From assembly GCA_038526245.1 (NCBI GenBank), contig JBCBGZ010000008.1, positions 14,385 through 78,384 of the forward strand: DNA of 64,000 nt, read 5' to 3'. The position numbers and the translations under genes are program-made. The DNA comes from UBA5336 sp038526245 (GTDB lineage: Bacteria; Pseudomonadota; Alphaproteobacteria; Caulobacterales; Hyphomonadaceae). The notes under the pieces are model-generated. The model was not told where the DNA came from, ran no database searches, and was given only the letters and a program-made list of their open reading frames with translations. The number at the start of each line of letters is the position of its first letter. Positions within the stretch are counted from its first letter, which is position 1. This document shows positions 23,131 through 32,353 of this stretch, piece by piece.

Positions 23131-25749
23131 ATGAACACAGAAACCTACACCGAACGTGCGCGAGCGATTTTACAGAGCGCCCAAACCGCAGCTCTCGCAG
23201 CCGGTCACCAGACATTTTCACCGGAACACGTCCTGAAGGCCATGCTGGACGACCGCGACCAGCTGGCAACAAACCTGATCCGTGCAGCCGGCGGTCGACC
23301 CGAATTGGTCGCGCAAGGCATCGATGCGGCCCTTGGAAAAGTTCCCCAAGTGAGCGGGGGAGATGGCCAGCTCCGGCTCGATCAGAAAGGTGCCCAGCTG
23401 TTTGCCAGCGCTGAAGATTCAGCGATGAAAGCCGGCGATAGTTTTGTCACCGTCGAGCGGTTGTTATTGGCGCTCGCCAGCCAGTCCGGAACGCCATCAG
23501 CGACGGTGTTGCGGGACGCGGGCGTTACGCCCAAGGCGCTGGAAACGGCGATCACGCAATTGCGCCAAGGCCGCACTGCGGACAGCGCAACCGCGGAAGA
23601 AGGGTATGAAGCGCTTAAGAAGTATGCCCGCGACCTGACCCAGGACGCACGCGATGGCAAACTCGACCCCGTCATCGGGCGCGATGAAGAAATCCGCCGC
23701 GCCATACAGGTGCTTGCCCGGCGCACGAAGAACAATCCCGTACTGATCGGCGAACCCGGCGTGGGCAAAACCGCCATTGTGGAAGGCCTCGCCCTGCGTG
23801 TGGTCGATGGCGATGTTCCCGAAAGCCTGAAAGGCAAGCGGCTGATGGCGCTGGACATGGGCGCATTGATCGCTGGAGCAAAATTCCGCGGCGAATTCGA
23901 GGAGCGTCTCAAGGCGGTGCTTAACGAAGTGCAGCAGGCAGAAGGCGATATCGTCCTCTTTATCGACGAGATGCATACGCTGGTCGGCGCCGGTAAAACC
24001 GATGGCGCCATGGATGCGTCCAATCTGCTCAAGCCTGCCCTTGCGCGCGGCGAGCTTCATTGTGTCGGCGCGACCACGCTGGATGAGTACCGGAAGTATG
24101 TAGAGGGCGACCCGGCCCTGGCTCGGCGATTCCTGCCGGTATTTATTGACGAGCCGACAGTCGAGGACACCATTTCGATCCTCCGCGGACTGAAAGGGCG
24201 CTATGAGGCCCACCATGGCGTGCGCGTTGCTGACAGTGCGATTGTGTCTGCCGCGACCCTCTCAAACCGCTATATCACCGACCGGTTTTTGCCGGACAAG
24301 GCGATTGACCTCATGGATGAGGCCGCCTCCCGCCTGCGCATGCAAGTGGATTCCAAACCGGAAGAACTGGACGAGATCGACCGGCGTCTGCTGCAGCTGA
24401 AGATCGAGGCGGAAGCGCTTAAAAAAGAGAAAGATGACGCGTCCCGTGAGCGATTAGCCTCTTTGGAAGGCGAAATCTCTGAATTGCAGACGCAGTCTGA
24501 CGAGCTGACGACGGCCTGGGCGGCGGAGAAGCAGAAGCTCAAGGGCGCTGCCAGCGCGAAGGATGCCCTGGCACGGGCGGAAACCGAACTCGCTGAAGCC
24601 CAGCGCACCGGAGATCTCGCCAAGGCGTCCGAGCTGAAATACGCAACCATCCCCGCTCTGGAAAAGCAGATTCGTGAGGCAGAGAGCGCCGGTGATGGCG
24701 ACGATGGAGGGTTGGTGTCCGAAGTCGTTCGCCCAGAACACGTCGCTGCCGTCGTCTCCAAATGGACGGGAATTCCCGTCGACAAGATGATGGAGGGCGA
24801 GCGAGAGAAGCTGTTGCGCATGGAAGATGCGCTGCGTGGCCGGGTCGTGGGGCAGGAAGAGGCGCTCTCGGCGGTCTCAAATGCCGTGCGCCGGGCCCGG
24901 GCTGGACTGCAGGACCCAAACCGGCCGATTGGCTCGTTCCTTTTTGTCGGGCCAACCGGTGTCGGCAAAACCGAACTGACGAAGGCGTTGGCCGAATTCC
25001 TGTTCGACGATGATACAGCCGTCCTGCGTCTGGACATGTCCGAATTCCAGGAAAAACACTCGGTCGCCCGTCTGATCGGGGCGCCTCCCGGCTATGTCGG
25101 ATATGATGAGGGCGGCGTGCTGACGGAAAGCGTGCGGCGTAGACCCTACCAGGTCGTACTGTTTGACGAAGTCGAAAAGGCCCATCCGGACCTTTTCAAT
25201 ACTCTGCTGCAAGTTCTTGACGATGGTCGCCTGACCGATGGCCAGGGTCGGACAGTGGATTTCAAGAATACGCTGATCATCATGACGTCAAACCTTGGCT
25301 CCGACGCCCTGGCGACGGGTGAAGAGGGCGACCTAAGCGAAGCGGTGCGCGCGCAGGTGATGGACGCGATCCGTGGCCACTTCCGCCCGGAGTTTATCAA
25401 TCGCATCGACGAAACGGTGTTCTTCAAGCGGCTCGGCCGCGGTGAGATCGACCATATCGTCGATATTCAGATGGGCCGCCTTGGCCGGTCACTGGCTGAG
25501 AGGAAACTCACCGTAGACCTGACGGATGCGGCGCGTACCTGGTTGGCGGAACGCGGATACGACCCCGTCTACGGCGCGCGGCCCTTGAAACGCGTGATTC
25601 AAAAGGAGCTGCAGGACCCGCTCGCCCGTCTCATTCTCGAGGGGCGGATCAAAGATGGCGAGGTTATTCAGGTTGACGTTGAAGGCGGGCAACTCGCCAT
25701 CAATGGTGTCCCGAACGATTTTGCCAAAGGCGCTGCGGCGTTAAACTAG
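23131..25749 (+). CDS. clpB: ATP-dependent disaggregase ClpB
   Basis: The 872-residue AAA+ chaperone extracts proteins from aggregates with DnaK. Order: Clp N-domain repeats, NBD1 with GEPGVGKTA, a coiled-coil middle domain (about 410-530, ending IPALEKQIREAE), and NBD2 with GPTGVGKTE. FIDEMHTLVGAG and FDEVEKAHPD are Walker B motifs. The middle domain separates it from ClpA/ClpC. GGAAGGGGA precedes the start. A weak GC-rich hairpin without T-run follows at 25764-25790. Confidence 0.98.
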   Translation: MNTETYTERARAILQSAQTAALAAGHQTFSPEHVLKAMLDDRDQLATNLIRAAGGRPELVAQGIDAALGKVPQVSGGDGQLRLDQKGAQLFASAEDSAMKAGDSFVTVERLLLALASQSGTPSATVLRDAGVTPKALETAITQLRQGRTADSATAEEGYEALKKYARDLTQDARDGKLDPVIGRDEEIRRAIQVLARRTKNNPVLIGEPGVGKTAIVEGLALRVVDGDVPESLKGKRLMALDMGALIAGAKFRGEFEERLKAVLNEVQQAEGDIVLFIDEMHTLVGAGKTDGAMDASNLLKPALARGELHCVGATTLDEYRKYVEGDPALARRFLPVFIDEPTVEDTISILRGLKGRYEAHHGVRVADSAIVSAATLSNRYITDRFLPDKAIDLMDEAASRLRMQVDSKPEELDEIDRRLLQLKIEAEALKKEKDDASRERLASLEGEISELQTQSDELTTAWAAEKQKLKGAASAKDALARAETELAEAQRTGDLAKASELKYATIPALEKQIREAESAGDGDDGGLVSEVVRPEHVAAVVSKWTGIPVDKMMEGEREKLLRMEDALRGRVVGQEEALSAVSNAVRRARAGLQDPNRPIGSFLFVGPTGVGKTELTKALAEFLFDDDTAVLRLDMSEFQEKHSVARLIGAPPGYVGYDEGGVLTESVRRRPYQVVLFDEVEKAHPDLFNTLLQVLDDGRLTDGQGRTVDFKNTLIIMTSNLGSDALATGEEGDLSEAVRAQVMDAIRGHFRPEFINRIDETVFFKRLGRGEIDHIVDIQMGRLGRSLAERKLTVDLTDAARTWLAERGYDPVYGARPLKRVIQKELQDPLARLILEGRIKDGEVIQVDVEGGQLAINGVPNDFAKGAAALN

Positions 25750-26095
25750 GCTTTGAGGGCGCTCGCCGGTCCACACAGTCTGGGCCGGCGACAGGTCGCC
25801 GGGGCGTTTAGCAACGACCCATTGCATGCGATTGAGCCCAAAAGTGCGACAAAATTGCGAAATCTGCTGCAACTGCGCACACATGAACACTGAACAGTAA
25901 TCTGATAATTCAGTTTGAGTGCATTGAAAAATAGAAAGATATTGTTCTTTTCGGCGCGACCCCCTAAATGTGCATGGCTGATCTGCGTGTGCAACACTAC
26001 TCGCCATGCTGCGTTCGCTCAATTCTGCTGCAGCTGCGAAGCTAAACGAGTTCCTCCCACTCTGGTTTCGTAGCGCAGCATGAAAGGGGACAACC
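25750..26095. other. Intergenic region between clpB and urcA
   Basis: No gene is supported. A hairpin at 25764-25790 (CGCCGG...CCGGCG, no T-run) may end clpB transcripts. The middle (25880-25960) is markedly AT-rich. Two near-identical 15-mers, TCTGCTGCAACTGCG (25863) and TCTGCTGCAGCTGCG (26024), flank it. A urcA promoter probably lies here, but I cannot fix it. Confidence 0.4.
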
Positions 26096-26413
26096 ATGTT
26101 CCGCAACACACTCGCACTTGCCGCCGCCGCTGCTGTCGCTGGTCTTGCCCATGCCGATGATGTGGTCACTGTCACCGCAGAGCTCACCTACGAGCCTGCT
26201 TTGCTTGCGACTGAAGAAGGTGCGCTCGAAACGCTTTCTTCGTTCGAACGCCAGGCCCGCCGTCATTGCCGGACTTTGTCCATGACGTCTGCTGGGTTCT
26301 CCTATGACGAAGTCTGCGTCGCCAGCCTCGTTGAAAGCGCCGTGTCCGAAATCGGTAGCGAAACCCTCGCTCAGACCTTCGTCGCTCTGGAGACCGACAA
26401 GTTCGGATCGTAA
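26096..26413 (+). CDS. UrcA family protein
   Basis: The 105-residue secreted protein has a signal peptide ending HADD. The short mature domain follows the UrcA pattern: VTVTAELTYEPALLATEEGALETLSSFERQARRHC, then SYDEVCVASLVESAVSEIG, with two cysteines likely to pair. UrcA was named as an uptake-related small protein in Caulobacter; no mechanism is known. AAGGGGA precedes the ATG and a terminator follows, so it is monocistronic. Confidence 0.85.
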   Translation: MFRNTLALAAAAAVAGLAHADDVVTVTAELTYEPALLATEEGALETLSSFERQARRHCRTLSMTSAGFSYDEVCVASLVESAVSEIGSETLAQTFVALETDKFGS

Positions 26414-26448
26414 GGTTCAGAAGGACACTCCATTCCTGAGAATTGAAG

Positions 26449-26481
26449 CCCGGCGGCCGATAAGGATACGCCGGGTTTTTT
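26449..26481 (+). terminator. Rho-independent terminator of urcA
   Basis: CCCGGCG (26449-26455) pairs with CGCCGGG (26469-26475), followed by TTTTTT. Confidence 0.85.
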
Positions 26482-26557
26482 ATGTGAAACGCCCGGTTGA
26501 TTGGTCGCTCACTCTCTGCTTGTCTTGCAGCAATGCGGCATCGGCGGGGATAGCGAC

Positions 26558-28525
26558 ATGCGCAATTGGTTTTCAGTCTTCACTTTCAGTTTAGTCCTGG
26601 GAAGTTCAGCAACGGCATCGGCCGATACTGCGGCCCTTTTTGGCCAGGCTGATGCCACTTGGGACGCGCAAATCTCGCCGGATGGGGCCCATCTTGCGCT
26701 CGGATGTAGCCCGAATGGGCGCATGGCGGTTTGTGTTTATGAGACGGGAAATAGCGAGGCACGGCCCAAGCTTATCGAACCCACCGACGATCAGCGTTTA
26801 TTGAATTTCTATTGGGCCAGTGACGACCATGTCGTTTCCAACATTTCCTACTTTGACAGAGTGAACACGAGCAACGGTATCGTTGAAGTGGAGGTCCGCC
26901 GGGCCCTCTCCTACAGCCTTGAGCGGGACCGGTCCGTTATGCTGATGCGCCAAGCCTCGAACTATGACCACCTGACAGATGTGAAATCGGTTTGCGATGC
27001 CGATCCGCAGCACGTCCTGATGGAATTGAGCGTGCGTCTCGACGAGGCACCAAAGACAGGCAGCCTCTTGGGGACAACGCGCGGCGGGGTGTTCAATGTG
27101 CTCTATGAAGTGGATCTCGATACCGGTCGTATGCAGGTGCGCGAGTCTGATCGAGCGTCGGTTTGGACCTACATTCTAGATCCGGCTTGCAAAGTAAGTG
27201 GGCGCGTTGTGTTCAACGATACACGTGGAGAGTTCTCGATAGAAATTGGTGACGATCGCAATCGCCGGACTCTTTTCGAACGAACAAACACTGATCGTCC
27301 GCCCCTTCGCGTAAGTGGCTTCAACGTTGCGCGAACTGCTTTGATCGTGGACGCGGATTTTGAAGACTTCCAAGGCTATCATGAATTGGATCTGGAGACC
27401 GGATCACTTACCCCTCTCAGTGTAGGTGATACCTCTATTGGCGAGAAAGGTCTCATAGTCTCTCCCTACGACGATACGATCCTTGGTTACCACGCGATCG
27501 GACACCTTCGCGAGGAGGTGTTTTTTGAGCCCACCATCGCCGAACTCCAAACCATGTTGGGTGATAGTCTGCCGGGTCGAACCATTACGCTCGTATCGTT
27601 GGATAAGGCCGGAGATAGGTTCACATTCCGAGCGGTCTCGCCAGGAGCGCCCGCTGAGTTCTACCTTGTAGATCTAGTGGCTGGGCAGATTCAACCTGTC
27701 GGGAATGAAGCCTCGCAACTAGAGGGACGGGATCTTGGTAGAATTGAGCCGTTCCGGTATACCGCCCGCGACGGTGTTGATATTCCGGCTTATTTGACGC
27801 TGCCGCCCGGCAAGACTCGCGCCGATGGCCCGTTTCCTACAATCGTCATGCCTCATGGCGGTCCAGAGGCGCGCGATACCGCAGATTTCAATTGGTGGGT
27901 GCAAGCATTTGCATCCGAAGGTTACGCGGTAATACAACCGAATTTCAGGGGGTCATCGGGCTACGGCGCTGAATTTCGCAATAGGGGATTTGGTGAATTT
28001 GGCGGAGCTATGGTTGATGACGTCGTAGACGCAATCGACTGGGCGGAATCAGAAGGCCTCTCAATGGAAGCGGGCGTTTGTGTGGTCGGCGGAAGCTACG
28101 GTGGCTATTCGGCCCTCATGACTGCATTGCGAGCCCCGGACAAAGTTGGGTGCGTTGTTGCGGTTGCGCCTGTAACAGATGTTTACAAGCAGATGGCCCG
28201 GTTTGGTCGGAACACGTATATTTATAACTATTGGGTGCGCTATGTTGGAGGTGGAGTGTTTTCTGACGAGGCTGAAAAGCTAGACATCACCCCAGAAGAT
28301 CGTGCGGGTGAGTTTCGCGCCGCCGTGCTGCTGATCCACGGATCAGACGATCAGGTTGTGCGTCCCCAGCAATCCCGCAACTTCGAAGAAGCATGGGGAC
28401 GCCGCCCCGGCCTTCGATATGTGAAACTAGAGGGATCAGACCACTATCTCACGTCGACAACTGCCCGGACGACGGTTTTGCGGGAAAGCCTGGCCCATCT
28501 TGCGGCGCACCACCCGGCGCGCTGA
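26558..28525 (+). CDS. S9-family (prolyl oligopeptidase-like) secreted peptidase
   Basis: The 655-residue protein has a signal peptide ending ASAD, a beta-propeller-like N-terminal half and a C-terminal alpha/beta-hydrolase. The nucleophile is Ser513 in GGSYGGYS, the Asp lies in HGSDDQVV and the His in GSDHYL. HGGPEARD forms the oxyanion region. The protein should be a periplasmic acyl-aminoacyl- or dipeptidyl-peptidase; substrate unknown. The start at 26558 is set by the signal peptide. Codon use in the propeller is less GC-biased than in neighbours. Confidence 0.88.
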   Translation: MRNWFSVFTFSLVLGSSATASADTAALFGQADATWDAQISPDGAHLALGCSPNGRMAVCVYETGNSEARPKLIEPTDDQRLLNFYWASDDHVVSNISYFDRVNTSNGIVEVEVRRALSYSLERDRSVMLMRQASNYDHLTDVKSVCDADPQHVLMELSVRLDEAPKTGSLLGTTRGGVFNVLYEVDLDTGRMQVRESDRASVWTYILDPACKVSGRVVFNDTRGEFSIEIGDDRNRRTLFERTNTDRPPLRVSGFNVARTALIVDADFEDFQGYHELDLETGSLTPLSVGDTSIGEKGLIVSPYDDTILGYHAIGHLREEVFFEPTIAELQTMLGDSLPGRTITLVSLDKAGDRFTFRAVSPGAPAEFYLVDLVAGQIQPVGNEASQLEGRDLGRIEPFRYTARDGVDIPAYLTLPPGKTRADGPFPTIVMPHGGPEARDTADFNWWVQAFASEGYAVIQPNFRGSSGYGAEFRNRGFGEFGGAMVDDVVDAIDWAESEGLSMEAGVCVVGGSYGGYSALMTALRAPDKVGCVVAVAPVTDVYKQMARFGRNTYIYNYWVRYVGGGVFSDEAEKLDITPEDRAGEFRAAVLLIHGSDDQVVRPQQSRNFEEAWGRRPGLRYVKLEGSDHYLTSTTARTTVLRESLAHLAAHHPAR

Positions 28526-28574
28526 TGTCGGGCTTGGCTTGACAGGCAGTGGGGCGGCGCACCACCTCTGGCGA

Positions 28575-29225
28575 ATGATTATTGCGATTGATGGCACTCT
28601 CGCCTCGGGAAAAGGCACTTTGGCGCGGCGAATTGGAGCCATTTATGGGCTCGCCCATCTCGACACAGGCCGCCTCTATCGCGCCACGGGCGTAGCGGCT
28701 TTGCGGGCGGGAACGGACTTTGAAGATTCCGTCGCACTCGCCGTGCTTGCCAGGTCCCTGGACTCTGAGTGTTTCGAGGAGCTTGAACTGCGCAGCGCCG
28801 AAGCCGGGCAGGCAGCAAGCAAAGTCGCAGCCGTGCCTGAAGTGCGCGCCGCGCTCCTGGCGTTTCAGCGTGACTTCGCCGCGCAACCGGGCGGCGCAGT
28901 CTTGGATGGTCGCGACATCGGCACCGTGATCTGTCCCGATGCCGATGTGAAACTCTGGATTGACGCCAGCATTGAAGAACGCGCGCGCCGGCGCCATGCA
29001 GAATTGTTGGCCAAGGGCGAGGTGCTCTCGTTCGACCAGATGATGGATGAAGTGCGTATCCGCGATGCCCGCGACGCTGGACGGGCAGATGCCCCGATGC
29101 AGCGCGCCCCCGATGCGCACTTGATCGACACCACTGAACTGTCTATAGACACGGCCGTGGACCGGGCCTGTGAGATTATCGATCGCACGGTGCCCCGAGA
29201 GAATTCCGCCGCTTCTCGCGCCTAG
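28575..29225 (+). CDS. cmk: Cytidylate kinase
   Basis: The 216-residue enzyme phosphorylates CMP and dCMP. The P-loop is DGTLASGKGTLARR (most relatives have GPAASGKGT), followed by LDTGRLYRA and the CMP-binding GRDIGTVICPDADVK. It starts at the first methionine before IIAIDG. The cmk-rpsA-ihfB order is widely conserved. Confidence 0.96.
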   Translation: MIIAIDGTLASGKGTLARRIGAIYGLAHLDTGRLYRATGVAALRAGTDFEDSVALAVLARSLDSECFEELELRSAEAGQAASKVAAVPEVRAALLAFQRDFAAQPGGAVLDGRDIGTVICPDADVKLWIDASIEERARRRHAELLAKGEVLSFDQMMDEVRIRDARDAGRADAPMQRAPDAHLIDTTELSIDTAVDRACEIIDRTVPRENSAASRA

Positions 29226-29378
29226 GGCAAGTCTGGCCTGTGTGCGAAAACCAAAAAGCGGCACCACGCACGACCTTTTGAACCCCTAGCCCAGCGCCAC
29301 TGGCGTTCGGGCGCTTTGCGTTTTCTCGCGCAGCGCACGGACGGCTTGGCCAAACCCTGAACCCCAAAGACCCCCTCA

Positions 29379-31358
29379 ATGACCGAAACCATGAACCCCT
29401 CCACCGACGACTTCGCGGCCATGTTCGAAGATTCCGCCGCAGCCTCCGCCATGACGGAAGGCAATGTGGTGCCTGCCACGGTCCTCGCCGTGGAAAACGA
29501 CGCCGTTATCGTCGATGTCGGCCTGAAAACCGAAGGCCGTGTGCCGCTCAAGGAATTCTATCAGGACAAGAACGAGCCTGAGCCCGGCAAGATTGTGGAA
29601 GTGTTCCTGGAGCGCATCGAAAACGCCCTTGGTGACGCCGTTCTCTCGCGCGAGAAAGCGCGCCGCGAAGAGAGCTGGATCCGTCTGGAGGATGCGTTCA
29701 ACAAAGAAGAGCCGGTCAATGGTGCGATTGTCGGCCGCGTTAAAGGCGGCTTCACGGTCGACCTTGGCGGCGTCAACGCCTTCCTTCCCGGTTCGCAGGT
29801 CGATATTCGCCCGGTGCGCGACATTGGTCCCCTCATGGGCGAAACGCAGCCGTTCCAGATCCTCAAAATGGATCGCCCGCGGGGCAATGTGGTCGTCTCT
29901 CGCCGGGCCATCCTCGAAGAAAGCCGTGCCGAACAGCGTGCTGAGATCGTTGCCGATATGGCTGAAGGCGATGTCCGCGATGGTGTGGTGAAAAACATCA
30001 CCGATTACGGTGCATTCGTGGATCTGGGCGGCATCGATGGCCTGCTTCACGTCACCGATATGAGCTGGAAGCGGATCAACCACCCAAGCCAGGTCGTCAA
30101 TGTGGGCGACACGGTGAAGGTCCAGATCATCCGCATCAACCAGGATACCCAGCGCATTTCGCTTGGCATGAAGCAGCTTGGGTCTGATCCATGGGATGGG
30201 ATCGAAGCCAAGTACCCAATCGGCATGCGCATGTCCGGCCAGATCACCAACATCACCGACTACGGTGCGTTTGTTGAACTGGAAGATGGTGTTGAAGGCC
30301 TGATCCACGTTTCTGAAATGAGCTGGACCAAGAAGAACCTTCACCCCGGCAAAATCGTCTCCACCAGCCAGGAAGTGGACGTTGAAGTCCTCGACGTGGA
30401 CAGCGACAAGCGCCGCATTTCCCTCGGTCTCAAGCAGACCCAGGACAACCCCTGGGACGCCTTCATCGCCGAGCATCCAATCGGCACGGAAATCGAAGGC
30501 GAAGTGCGCGGCATCACCGAGTTTGGTCTCTTCGTGGGTCTCGGCCCAGAGCTCGACGGCATGGTGCACATCAACGATATCGCTTGGGACAAGTCCGGCG
30601 ATGAAGCCATTCAGGACTTCCAGAAAGGCGACACGGTTCGTGCCAAGGTCCTGGATGTTGATGTCGACAAAGAGCGGATCTCCCTTGGCATCAAACAGAT
30701 TGCAGGTGACCCAATTGCCGGCAGCGGTGGCGGTTCCGGTGGCGAAGCCGGCGGCATTCGCCGCGGCGAGGTCGTGACCTGTGTGGTGACCGAAGTTGCA
30801 TCCGGCGGCATCGAAGTGGAGTTTGGCGAGCCTGCGATGAAATCCTTCATTCGTCGTTCCGACCTGTCCCGCGACCGCTCCGAACAGCGTCCCGAACGTT
30901 TTGCGGTTGGCGACAAGGTCGATGCCCGCGTTCAGAATGTCGACAAGGCTGCGCGCCGCGTGACACTCTCTATCAAGGCGCTGGAAATCGCCGAAGAGCA
31001 GGAAGCTGTGAAACAGTACGGCTCTGCCGATAGTGGTGCATCGCTCGGTGACATCCTTGGGGCCGCCCTGGCGGGCTCGGGCGGTGCATCATCCGATGAG
31101 ACGTCCGACGCTCAGTCTGAGGCGCCATCCGAAGCCGCCGCCGATGCTCCTTCCGAAGCCAATGATGATCTGAAAGCTCTCTCCGGGGTTGGTCCCGCAT
31201 TGGAGAAGAAGTTCATCGCCGCTGGAATCACTTCACTGAAGCAGATTGCCGAGATGAGCGAAGATGACATCGCCAAGACCGAGGAAGAACTGAGCATCAG
31301 TGGCAAGTTCGAAAAGGGCGACTGGGTGAACCAGGCCAAAGAAATTCTGGGTGGTTAG
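29379..31358 (+). CDS. rpsA: 30S ribosomal protein S1 with C-terminal helix-hairpin-helix extension
   Basis: The 659-residue protein captures mRNA on the 30S subunit. Six S1 repeats are visible: AENDAVIVDVG, GRVKGGFTVDLG, ITDYGAFVDLG, ITDYGAFVELE, ITEFGLFVGLG and VASGGIEVEFG. An acidic Ser/Ala linker follows. Residues 595-659 then form an extra domain (LKALSGVGPALEKKF...WVNQAKEILGG) that resembles the C-terminal extension of alphaproteobacterial L21. There is no clear Shine-Dalgarno sequence, as in other rpsA genes. An in-frame ATG four codons in is an alternative start. Confidence 0.97.
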   Translation: MTETMNPSTDDFAAMFEDSAAASAMTEGNVVPATVLAVENDAVIVDVGLKTEGRVPLKEFYQDKNEPEPGKIVEVFLERIENALGDAVLSREKARREESWIRLEDAFNKEEPVNGAIVGRVKGGFTVDLGGVNAFLPGSQVDIRPVRDIGPLMGETQPFQILKMDRPRGNVVVSRRAILEESRAEQRAEIVADMAEGDVRDGVVKNITDYGAFVDLGGIDGLLHVTDMSWKRINHPSQVVNVGDTVKVQIIRINQDTQRISLGMKQLGSDPWDGIEAKYPIGMRMSGQITNITDYGAFVELEDGVEGLIHVSEMSWTKKNLHPGKIVSTSQEVDVEVLDVDSDKRRISLGLKQTQDNPWDAFIAEHPIGTEIEGEVRGITEFGLFVGLGPELDGMVHINDIAWDKSGDEAIQDFQKGDTVRAKVLDVDVDKERISLGIKQIAGDPIAGSGGGSGGEAGGIRRGEVVTCVVTEVASGGIEVEFGEPAMKSFIRRSDLSRDRSEQRPERFAVGDKVDARVQNVDKAARRVTLSIKALEIAEEQEAVKQYGSADSGASLGDILGAALAGSGGASSDETSDAQSEAPSEAAADAPSEANDDLKALSGVGPALEKKFIAAGITSLKQIAEMSEDDIAKTEEELSISGKFEKGDWVNQAKEILGG

Positions 31359-31410
31359 CGCCAGTATTTGAGGGGAATTCCTCCCTTCAAGATGAATAAC
31401 TTGCAAGATT

Positions 31411-31440
31411 TTGCGGCGGGGACTTACGTTCCCGCCGCAA
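31411..31440 (+). promoter_or_regulatory. Stable hairpin in the rpsA-ihfB spacer
   Basis: TTGCGGCGGG and CCCGCCGCAA pair perfectly over a 10-nt loop, ending 20 nt before ihfB. There is no T-run, so it more likely processes or stabilises the message than terminates it. Confidence 0.5.
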
Positions 31441-31460
31441 ATACATTATGAATCAACGTG

Positions 31461-31760
31461 ATGTTGAGATCAGAACTCGTCGCTATGCTGGCCGATAAGC
31501 ACAGCCACCTCCAAGCAAATGACTTGGAAAAGGCCGTCAACATTATCCTGGATGAAATCACGGACGCGCTCGCGCGGGGTGACCGGGTGGAGCTGCGGGG
31601 TTTCGGAGCGTTCTCCGTGCGAAAACGTGAGGCTCGCCGCGGCAGAAACCCCAGGACCGGGGATACGGTTGATGTGCCCGCCAAGGCTGTGCCCTTCTTC
31701 AAAGCCGGCAAGGAATTGCGCGCGCGCGTCAATGACGGATCAGACCCGGAAGCCCGCTAG
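31461..31760 (+). CDS. ihfB: Integration host factor subunit beta
   Basis: The 99-residue DNA-bending protein pairs with IhfA. It shows RSELV, INIILDEITDALARGDRVELRGFGAFSVRKREARRGRNPRTG in family order and the DNA-inserting proline in RNPRTG. I chose ATG 31461, giving MLRSELV; a GTG lies one codon before. The start has no clear Shine-Dalgarno sequence. Confidence 0.96.
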   Translation: MLRSELVAMLADKHSHLQANDLEKAVNIILDEITDALARGDRVELRGFGAFSVRKREARRGRNPRTGDTVDVPAKAVPFFKAGKELRARVNDGSDPEAR

Positions 31761-31852
31761 CTTTGGACCGATGCTCTCCATGCGTTTGCTTGGTTGATGA
31801 ATCGCGCGAAATAGGCCACTGACAGGCAGCATTTATCCAGAGGAGGGCTGAA

Positions 31853-32269
31853 ATGCTGAATGAATTCAAAGAATTTGCGATGAAGGGTAACCTCGTCGAC
31901 ATGGCGGTTGGTTTCGTCATGGGCGGGGCGTTCGCAACGGTGGTCACCGCCTTTATCCAGGGCGTGTTCCTACCGCTCCTGGCGCCAATCATGGGCGGCA
32001 TCGATCTGTCGAGCCTGACCTACACCGTTCAGGAAGCCGTGCTCGGCCCTGACGGCGAAGTGGTGAAAGAAGCTGCGATCGTGGATCTCGGCGCATTCAT
32101 CGCCGCGCTCATTTCCTTCATCATCGTCGCGTTTGTGATGTTCCTGATCATCAAGGGCATGAACAACATGCAGAAAAAGGCCGAGGAAGAGCCCGCTGAA
32201 GAGCCAGCGCCGCCAAAAGAACAGCTTCTGCTGGAAGAAATTCGTGATCTGTTAGCAAAACAGAGCTAA
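31853..32269 (+). CDS. mscL: Large-conductance mechanosensitive channel MscL
   Basis: The 138-residue channel opens under membrane tension to release solutes. The N-terminal FKEFAMKGNLVDMAVGFVMGGAF contains the pore helix, and a second helix lies at FIAALISFIIVAFVMFLII. A charged C-terminal helix ends it. AGAGGAGGG precedes the ATG. A terminator follows. Confidence 0.97.
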   Translation: MLNEFKEFAMKGNLVDMAVGFVMGGAFATVVTAFIQGVFLPLLAPIMGGIDLSSLTYTVQEAVLGPDGEVVKEAAIVDLGAFIAALISFIIVAFVMFLIIKGMNNMQKKAEEEPAEEPAPPKEQLLLEEIRDLLAKQS

Positions 32270-32301
32270 ATACGTCTTCAGTAGAGTACGAGTTGAGTCG
32301 G

Positions 32302-32337
32302 AAGGGCGGTCCTAACTGGACCGCCTTTCTTGTTTTC
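32302..32337 (+). terminator. Rho-independent terminator of mscL
   Basis: GGCGGTCC (32305-32312) and GGACCGCC (32318-32325) pair over TAACT and are followed by TTTCTTGTTTT. Confidence 0.88.
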
Positions 32338-32353
32338 TGGGACTCAGGCGTGA

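Noticed and set aside
25764..25790. Rho-independent terminator after clpB
   Set aside because: The stem is good but lacks a T-run on either strand, so I noted it only as a hairpin.
29376..30569. Minus-strand open frame opposite rpsA
   Set aside because: The plus strand encodes six intact S1 repeats; the repeat structure of the shadow only mirrors them.
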